Made by a program: the position numbers and the translations under genes. A stretch of 64,000 nt of DNA from Adiantum capillus-veneris (lineage: Eukaryota > Streptophyta > Polypodiopsida > Polypodiales > Pteridaceae): NCBI GenBank assembly GCA_014529385.2, contig CM043953.1, positions 97,541,842-97,605,841 on the forward strand, read 5' to 3'. This document shows positions 58,014-64,000 of this stretch, in pieces; positions within the stretch are counted from its first letter, which is position 1; each line of letters begins with the position of its first letter. Below the pieces are notes generated by a model. That model saw only the letters and a list, made by a program, of their open reading frames with translations. It had not been told where the DNA came from and did no database searches.

Positions 58014-58229
58014 CTAATAACTTTTTATCAAAACCCAATTTTTCCCTAGTACCTTAATGTTATTCTCTAGGTCCATGACCTTAATTAACCTTGCTCTACT
58101 ACCACTTGTGAGATCCCCAACCCGCCAAGACCAATAAATGGATGGGGTCCTTGAGAGGTCTCTAGGCCTATTGAAAATCAGAGCCTCTAAACAAGAAAAT
58201 CCCAGGGAATAGACCTTTACCATTGACAA
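58014..58229 (-). CDS. Unrecognised 71-residue ORF upstream of the previous one
   Basis: MVKVYSLGFSCLEALIF then RPRDLSRTPSIYWSWRVG. It is on the same strand, just upstream of the 134-residue ORF. The two may be parts of one broken gene. No family is recognised. Confidence 0.25.
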   Translation of the reverse strand: MSMVKVYSLGFSCLEALIFNRPRDLSRTPSIYWSWRVGDLTSGSRARLIKVMDLENNIKVLGKNWVLIKSY

Positions 58230-59245
58230 TGGCTTGGGTCTATAGCCTTAGAAGAAAGACCTAGTCCTATCTCACACAACGAAATGGGACAATATTAAAA
58301 AATCTATGACTGTTTCAGCCCTATAACTTCAATAATTTGGACTAAGGTATTCTCAACCAATGCTTTTTTCCCCCTATCAGATGTGAGGGCACATCCGTTG
58401 GTGAACTCCTATTCCAATTGGAGAAGTTTACTAAATGATTTTAGTGTATGGGAATGGATAGTTACCTGATTAATTAGGTCTACCCATCCATGATTGACAA
58501 CCTTAGTCAATCCCCGCTTACCACCCCGCACTCACACATGATCCTTTTGTTTTCTAATTACTACCACATGTGTTTTAACACTTAAAATAATGGATTCTTT
58601 TTTAACTTTTCACCACAATTACTTGTTAAGACAAGTCATTGAAATCAACATTGAAAACAGTCTTTTAGAAAACAAACATCTTTAGACTTAAGACAAGGTA
58701 CGGTCACTTATAATATATCTTGAAACATCCTGACATGTACTCCACTTGTCTCAAGTACACCTATACATGGGTGAATAAACAACACCCTTCCTTATCTATA
58801 AATAGGGTGGAAACCCCTCACCCAAAAGTTCGGGGTGCCCATACATCAGAAATCAGTTTCCCATACAACCGAGCGGTTCCCTTAGGATGAAAACGGTATC
58901 CTAAGTTGTATCCACAAAATCACACATGTAGGAGGTACAAACTCCACGTACATGGGGGAAACCAACTCATCCATGGCTGACTATCCATCACTACTCATCA
59001 CCTGCAGTGAAAATATTCCAAGGAATCAGAGGTGTGTTGAGACAAACTGTCTTAAGGATGACCAAAAATTTCTCTCCTAAATCAACCAGTCTTACCCCAA
59101 ACATTTCCTTCCTAATTTACAAACAAATTTCTTGTAGATTTCTTGGAAGAGATCTTTTGTTTTAGCCAGTTTCTCTTTTCCTGATTCCTTACTCCCTCTT
59201 TACGTATGCAATGTTAATAGTTAAAGAAACTTGAATTAACTAAAC
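58230..59245 (-). other. Non-coding stretch of H
   Basis: No ORF or repeat stands out. The minus strand at 59260 offers CAGTCCCAGGTAGGT, a splice-donor-like site, so the stretch may be intron. Confidence 0.35.
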
Positions 59246-59428
59246 CTAATTATAACAAAGACCTACCTGGGACTGAACTGGCATTTGTTGTAGTATCGGG
59301 GCCTGTACACTCTCATCAATCGGCATATTACTAGGCCTGACTTTGTCGTCAAGCAACTCTCTAGTTCTTTTTGGAGCTCCACCCTCATCATAAGATGTAG
59401 GATTTTCTCGGGTCCTTTTAGGTGCCAT
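59246..59428 (-). CDS. Possible first coding segment of H gag
   Basis: The minus-strand ATG at 59428 opens MAPKRTRENPTSYDEGG and APKRTRELLDDK, a basic N-terminus like those of chromovirus gag proteins. After PVQSQ comes GTAGGT. An acceptor TTCCAG near 48520 (before GNTHTNSLYT) would join it in frame to the gag core. Splicing is an inference. Without it the ORF ends after 60 residues. Confidence 0.45.
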   Translation of the reverse strand: MAPKRTRENPTSYDEGGAPKRTRELLDDKVRPSNMPIDESVQAPILQQMPVQSQVGLCYN

Positions 59429-59984
59429 AACTTCTTATCCTTATAAAAAAAGACATCTAATCATTAGGTAAATAATTGAAAATCTAGACTTAACTTTTGT
59501 ATGCAATCTTAACCCATCAAGGTTAAATTTGTAGTCTTTATTGGTAAACTTTGACCTAGTAATTTCTTATCTTCTTATATAGGTATAATAACTCTTTCCA
59601 ACACTTCCCTAAGGGTTTTCTAAGTTCTCCTAATTTTTTTATAATTTTTAATATCTTTTTCCTATTTTCCCCATCAAATTTCTAACCTTGGAATCTCTTT
59701 ATTTTGAGCTTAATATTTATTCTATTTATTTTTTCTTAAAGATTTTATTTCCTCAACTTTATATCACTGGCTACACTTACTCTAGTTTTCTTAGAAACTT
59801 TTGAGAGCAAAATCTATTTATTTTAACTAATCTTTAGCTAAAAAGAGGGCTTTTGTTCACTTATAATTACCTTAGTGACTAATTAACTATGGTATAATTA
59901 TCACAAGAAGATAATGATAATTTTGACCTCTGGTATTTATCTTTTAATTTTCCAACTTATTTATCTTATTTTCCCCTTTCTTTT
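59429..59984 (-). other. AT-rich leader region of H
   Basis: No ORF or recognised motif. It lies between the right LTR and the possible gag start. The primer binding site of H could not be identified. Confidence 0.3.
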
Positions 59985-60600
59985 TCAACTAGTATTAGTC
60001 TAATTTAATTGAGATAAATAGGAATATTACTTTTGTAACCTTAAGATAATTATCACAACTTCTTCATCATGTAAACTTAATCTGATTAAAAGCACCTAAT
60101 TATCTAACATGATGTACTAATTTTCCTCTTTAATTTTCAACTAGAATTAGTCTAATTTTACTTACATAAATAGCTATAGTAATTTTCTAAGCTTAATGTA
60201 ACTATCACAGCTTTTTTATCATGTAAAATAACTCTAATAAATAGCACTTAATTATACAACATGATTTACTAATTTCCCCCTTTATTTTGAGCTAGAACTA
60301 GTCTAATTTGACTTAGATAAATAGCTATATTTCTTTCTAACCTTAATATAGTTATCACAGCTTCTTTATCATGTATAGTAACTTTAATAAATGGAACCTA
60401 ATTATATAACATGATTTACTAATTTTTCCCTTTAATTTTCAGCTAGAAAAAGTTTAATAAGACTTAGATAAATAGCTATATTAATTTTTTAACCTTAAGA
60501 TAATTATCACATCTTTTCTATCATGTAAACTAACTTTGATAAATATCACCGACCTATCTGAAATGATTTACTAATTTCCCTCTTTAATTTTCAACTAAAA
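59985..60600. repeat. Tandem repeat of about 151 bp, four copies
   Basis: The landmark TTTTCAACTAG or TTTTCAGCTAG recurs near 59984, 60136, 60286, 60438 and 60590. Between landmarks each unit has TTAGATAAATAGCTAT, TAATTATCACAG, TTTATCATGTAAA and ACATGATTTACTAATTT in the same order. Confidence 0.85.
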
Positions 60601-61153
60601 ATATCTAATTTCAACTTAATTAAAAACTTATATTACTTATCTATTAATGAGTAATTTACTCCGTGTTTCAAACAATATTTACTAATTGTGATAATTAACT
60701 TAAAAACTTTGATTTAATTAAGTAGATTCTCCATTAGTTTTTTTATTAAAACAAACTAATTTTTTCTTAATTAATTTCAAAAATAATAAAAATTTATGAT
60801 ATAATTTTTGTAGCTTCTTAACAATCCAAAACAACTCTAATATTTATCTTATACTAATCTAAATTGAATTAATATAATTACCCTTAATTTAAGACCAAAA
60901 AGATTAATTCCAATCCTAATATGGCTTAATAATTAACTAGATTAATATCCCTATACTAATTTAAGTAATCAGCAAAATATTAAGAATTAAGAGAGTAATT
61001 TAGATTGTAAATAATTTTAATCTTCTCAATTAATTAAACTAATTAAGAAAATAGACATAAATTAACATAATTTTGCTAATTAAAAAGGGATTAGGCTAAA
61101 TTTTGTGGATAATCAGCTAGACGTTTACTCTCTAGTGATTTTAGGGTAGAGTT
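60601..61153 (-). other. AT-rich stretch between tandem repeat and right H LTR
   Basis: Very AT-rich, no ORF. The R-U5 part of the H LTR may extend into it, because the left LTR copy is cut by the window start at the point equivalent to 61154. Confidence 0.35.
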
Positions 61154-61704
61154 TCTCTCTATGTGAGAGAGAAATGGCCAGGACTCTGAGTCCGACTCAG
61201 AATGAGAGACCTATGACCCTATTTATACTTTTTCTGGGCCTTCAAGACATTCCCTGGCTGGAACATGCAGCTGCTTGCAACTCAAGTAGTCCGCAAGCTC
61301 AAGCCTGGTGCCATCTGTTGGTAATCATGTCTCCCTGGCAAGTTCTGCAGCCTACTCCCATTGCCTGCCTGATTTAAAAAATCAACCCTCCTAAAAATTT
61401 TAATGCTAATTTCATAAATATCTAGGAGGCCTTAATAAAAGTCTATGCTTAAATGATTACTACAACCATCCAGTTTTTCTTAAGCATTTAATTTACATCG
61501 ACCTTCCAGTGGAGCTAGCAGGGTCAGTTTTTGTCTGATTTTAATTTAGAAAATTTCTAGCCCAGGGTTTGTTGTGCTTAAGATTCCAAAAATACCATTT
61601 TTTATTACTTTTCAGATAGTGTTTTCACCTGATGGTAAGACCAATTCTTTCTCCTTAATCTTTCAATTTATTCCCGGCTCTGCTAGAAAGGTGGAGACCT
61701 TATA
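61154..61704 (-). repeat. Right LTR of H (5' LTR in its own orientation), visible part
   Basis: It aligns with 1-569. The outer end is T(G/A)TAAGGTCTCC on the minus strand at 61704. Beyond it the two flanks differ. The inner boundary is uncertain. Confidence 0.75.
61219..61227 (-). promoter_or_regulatory. TATA box in right H LTR
   Basis: TATAAATAG on the minus strand, conserved at 64-72. It would start the H transcript leftward near 61190. Confidence 0.6.
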
Positions 61705-62501
61705 AATCCCAGAAATTGTGAAGAATCTATATGTCTGACACATTCCGTGGTTTTACTTGGCTACTGTTGGAATAGGTTACCATGAGTGTTGATGCTTGTA
61801 GAGTTTGTGATGTGTATAGCATGCTTCGATTATTTTTTGTCCGATGTATTTGCTGTTGTGCTACTGCTAAAAACTCTTATGTGCTGGCTTAAGATAGTCT
61901 GGGAACATGCATACACACATATAGATTAATAGGGAGGGGGAAACCAACCAGTCGTTTAATTACATGAGCATGGTCAAGCATACATATAAAACCCACACAA
62001 AAAAGGCCGAAAAGTCATGTGGTACATGAAATCAAGGATGATCAAGAATCCGTAGCCGAAATTGTTGTAGGGAATATGTCAATTTGGTAAGGAGCTACTC
62101 GGAGATATAATGGAGTACTCTTTGTAGCTGATATCAAATTTGTGGAGTGTATGCGACTGGATTTGTATTTGTGTGTGTGTGTGTGTGTGTGTGTGTGAGT
62201 GTGAGAAAAAAGGTTTATGTGTATGAAACTAGGTAGCAATATCAGGTGCGTACAAAAACCTTTGTAGAAAGCTCTCAAGTTTTTGCACAGGAGAAGAGAG
62301 AAAAATTGCAATCATTTTATACTCTCTGTATCACATGCACAACTATTTGGTGCTTTAATTTTGGTTTGACAAAGTCCATGTGCTGCCAAAGTGATACTTA
62401 ACCGTGTACAGGTCATTTGGTGTAGTTATCTTTTGTTTTATGTGGCATTCAAGTCCATAACTGAGTTTACATTTATTTTTGTTCATCTCTTTAATAGGGG
62501 G

Positions 62502-62570
<69 letters not shown>

Positions 62571-62634
62571 GGACCCATATACATATATTTTGTGAGAAAT
62601 TTATGACATCATCAAGACCATTATGTTGAGGTAT

Positions 62635-62701
<67 letters not shown>

Positions 62702-62784
62702 TAGTTCTATTATCGTCCTCGGAGATCAAATATGACCTATGGGAACAAATGTCACATGGTGTGAGTGGAGGTCATAAGTGACTC
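61705..62784. other. Flank of H without recognised gene
   Basis: Unique-looking sequence apart from microsatellites: a GT tract near 62169-62200, a GA tract near 62503-62570 and a second GA tract near 62639-62697. ORFs here are repeat by-products. Confidence 0.5.
62503..62697. repeat. Two (GA)n microsatellites about 70 bp apart
   Basis: GA runs of roughly 30 units each at 62503-62570 and 62639-62697. Confidence 0.95.
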
Positions 62785-63260
62785 TTAATGCTCAAAAATG
62801 GATGAAATGAGCATCGCAATAGAGAGTACACATTGTGGTTGGGAGAGGAAGGTATGTAGGGAGAGCCGATGGCTAAATATATGGGGAAAGTAGGACCTAA
62901 TGTGGTCAAAATATAAGCACTCAAGTAGTGTGTGGTACTCACTCTCTCTCATTTGACGAGGGCATAAGGTGCAAAGTCGATGAGACTCCTCACCAGTGCT
63001 CCAACGTCCTGTCTTGTAGCATAGAGAATGGGAGCTAAGATGAACGGAGGCAATGGTGCAGATCACACTCAACAAGATGGGCTCAAGGATGTAGGGATGG
63101 GTTCGGCTACCTTGTTCGGAGAAGAAGAGAGATTTGTAGTTTGGGGCAATGTGTGTGGTGTAATGGATGAATCGAGAACCTCCGGATTTCTCCCAAGCCG
63201 TGATACATTGGCCTTGTATGAAGGCCTCATTAACATTTTAGTTTGTTGTTTGGATGCGAA
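62785..63260 (-). pseudogene. LINE (non-LTR retrotransposon) RT C-terminal zinc region fragment
   Basis: The minus strand encodes CYKTGRWSTGEESHRLCTLC, then QMRESEYHTLLECLYFDHIR, matching the zinc-binding segment after RT in LINE ORF2 (C-X2-C, then E-x-HxxxxC). The sequence upstream, on the right, continues in the same frame family with CITAWEKSGGSR. No catalytic RT motif is included, so this is a 3' fragment, as usual for 5'-truncated LINEs. Confidence 0.65.
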
Positions 63261-63459
63261 TGGTTGAAATAATAGAAAAACCGTAGGAAAATTGTTTTGA
63301 ATGTTTATATGGTATTGACGCTTGAAATTTTATAGTATAGGAAAATGTTCATTCGCCCTACCAAAAATTCTAGGTGTTCACCATCATGTACAAAAATGCA
63401 TGCCAATCACCAAATTATCAGTTTCAAAAATTGGTGATGATTATTTTGGATAGGGTATA

Positions 63460-64000
63460 ATGTTTACTTTAAATGTATATATGCCCAAGGGGAATGCTAC
63501 CATTTTTGCCCAAGATGCAAGAGTTGTTGCAAATATTGAGATTTTACACAAATGTAATGGTCATATAAACTTGCAAAAGTTGAGGAAGATGAAAACTAAA
63601 GAAATGTTTATAGGTTTTCCAACCTTTAAAGTTATTGAAATGCAAAAACAAAATGAGGGCTCTAAGTTTGGAAACAAGAAAAAGAATAATTTTCTCATGA
63701 CAAGTATGTAAGAAAAAATTTATTAGAATTAATACATACAGATGTATTGGGACTAATTCTATGTGAGTTTCATTGATGACTATAGAAGGAAGGCATGGGT
63801 CTATTTCATGAAGCCAAAAAGTGAGATGTCTATGCCCTTTTAGAGCTACAAGGTTTTGGTTGAAAGCCAGACTAGCAAACATGTAAAGTTCTTGAGGTCA
63901 AATGGAGGAGGAGAATACTTTTCCAAAAAGTTCAATGGTTTTTTTGAAAAGCATGGGACTAAAAGGCACATAGATGAAATTTCTAGAGCAGTGATGAATG
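63460..64000 (+). pseudogene. Second Ty1/copia integrase fragment, runs off window
   Basis: TLNVYMPKGNATIFAQDAR and HKCNGHINLQKLRKMKTK match the gag-pre-integrase zinc domain (the His of RYGH is kept, the CX2C pair is eroded). Then LELIHTDV-like, SFIDDYRRKAWVYFMK and RSNGGGEYFSKKF show the integrase core, with the second Asp changed to Asn. Stops and frameshifts are frequent. It is unlike element F, so it is another family, older than or flanking H. Confidence 0.75.

Larger units (their letters stand above)
1..61704 (-). mobile_element. H: scaffold Ty3/gypsy chromovirus, split by nested insertions
   Basis: Minus-strand pieces of a single gypsy element occur in the correct order across the whole window: chromodomain and integrase C-terminus (570-898), integrase, RNase H and RT C-terminus (8582-10765), RT N-terminus (40125-40621), protease and gag (47106-48567), and a possible gag start (59246-59428). 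Similar LTR sequence lies at 1-569 and 61154-61704. Across the gap left by element B the reading frame rejoins inside the RT motif VKNKYP, and across element A inside the integrase tail, so the pieces belong to one element. Chromovirus assignment rests on the C-terminal chromodomain-like segment. All coding parts contain stops and frameshifts. Confidence 0.85.

Noticed and set aside
59985-60600. Regular repeats suggesting a CRISPR-like array
   Set aside because: Units are 151 bp and similar along their whole length, with no short repeat/unique spacer pattern. The context is a plant retrotransposon.
62391-62606. ORF with long RERERE run
   Set aside because: Product of the GA microsatellite.

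Overview
The window is non-genic plant chromatin made almost entirely of LTR retrotransposons inserted into one another. Ty3/gypsy chromoviruses with initiator-tRNA-Met primer sites, an Athila/Tat-like element, Ty1/copia and a LINE fragment together point to a land plant with a large, repeat-rich genome. I cannot name the species. I found no cellular gene, rRNA, tRNA or CRISPR array.

The scaffold is one old Ty3/gypsy chromovirus on the minus strand, here called H. It covers about 1-61704. Its left LTR (1-569) is cut by the window edge and its right LTR ends at 61704. Read from right to left it carries a possible spliced gag start (59428-59246), gag and protease (48567-47106), reverse transcriptase (40621-40125, then 10765-10141), RNase H (10140-9640), integrase (9470-8582) and a chromodomain-like tail (898-570).

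Several later insertions split H. A (899-8581, +) is a non-autonomous gag-protease element with an extra small CCHC-knuckle ORF. B (10766-40124, +) is a decayed chromovirus. F (40622-47105, +) is a decayed Ty1/copia element. E (48568-57358, +) is a young chromovirus distantly related to B.

The insertions contain further insertions. C (11691-23172, +) is an 11.5-kb gag-protease element without polymerase, and it sits in the 5' LTR of B with a perfect TTAAG target duplication. D (26630-35526, +) is a close relative of B and sits in B pol with a perfect GCAAG duplication. G (41452-42769) is a 1.3-kb inverted-repeat element flanked by TTAA, inserted in the gag of F. E is flanked by TAGCA. The order of insertion is therefore H first, then A, B, F and E, then C and D into B and G into F.

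The right flank (61705-64000) holds microsatellites, a minus-strand LINE fragment and a second copia integrase fragment that runs off the window. No element looks intact. D and E are the least damaged, each with a few stops or frameshifts. The less ordinary signals are C (palindrome-bearing leader repeats, a duplicated protease-like domain, a tryptophan-containing repeat tail), the small knuckle ORF of A, the TTAA-flanked element G, the paired inverted CCAAT boxes in the LTRs of B, D and E, and a possible gag intron in H.
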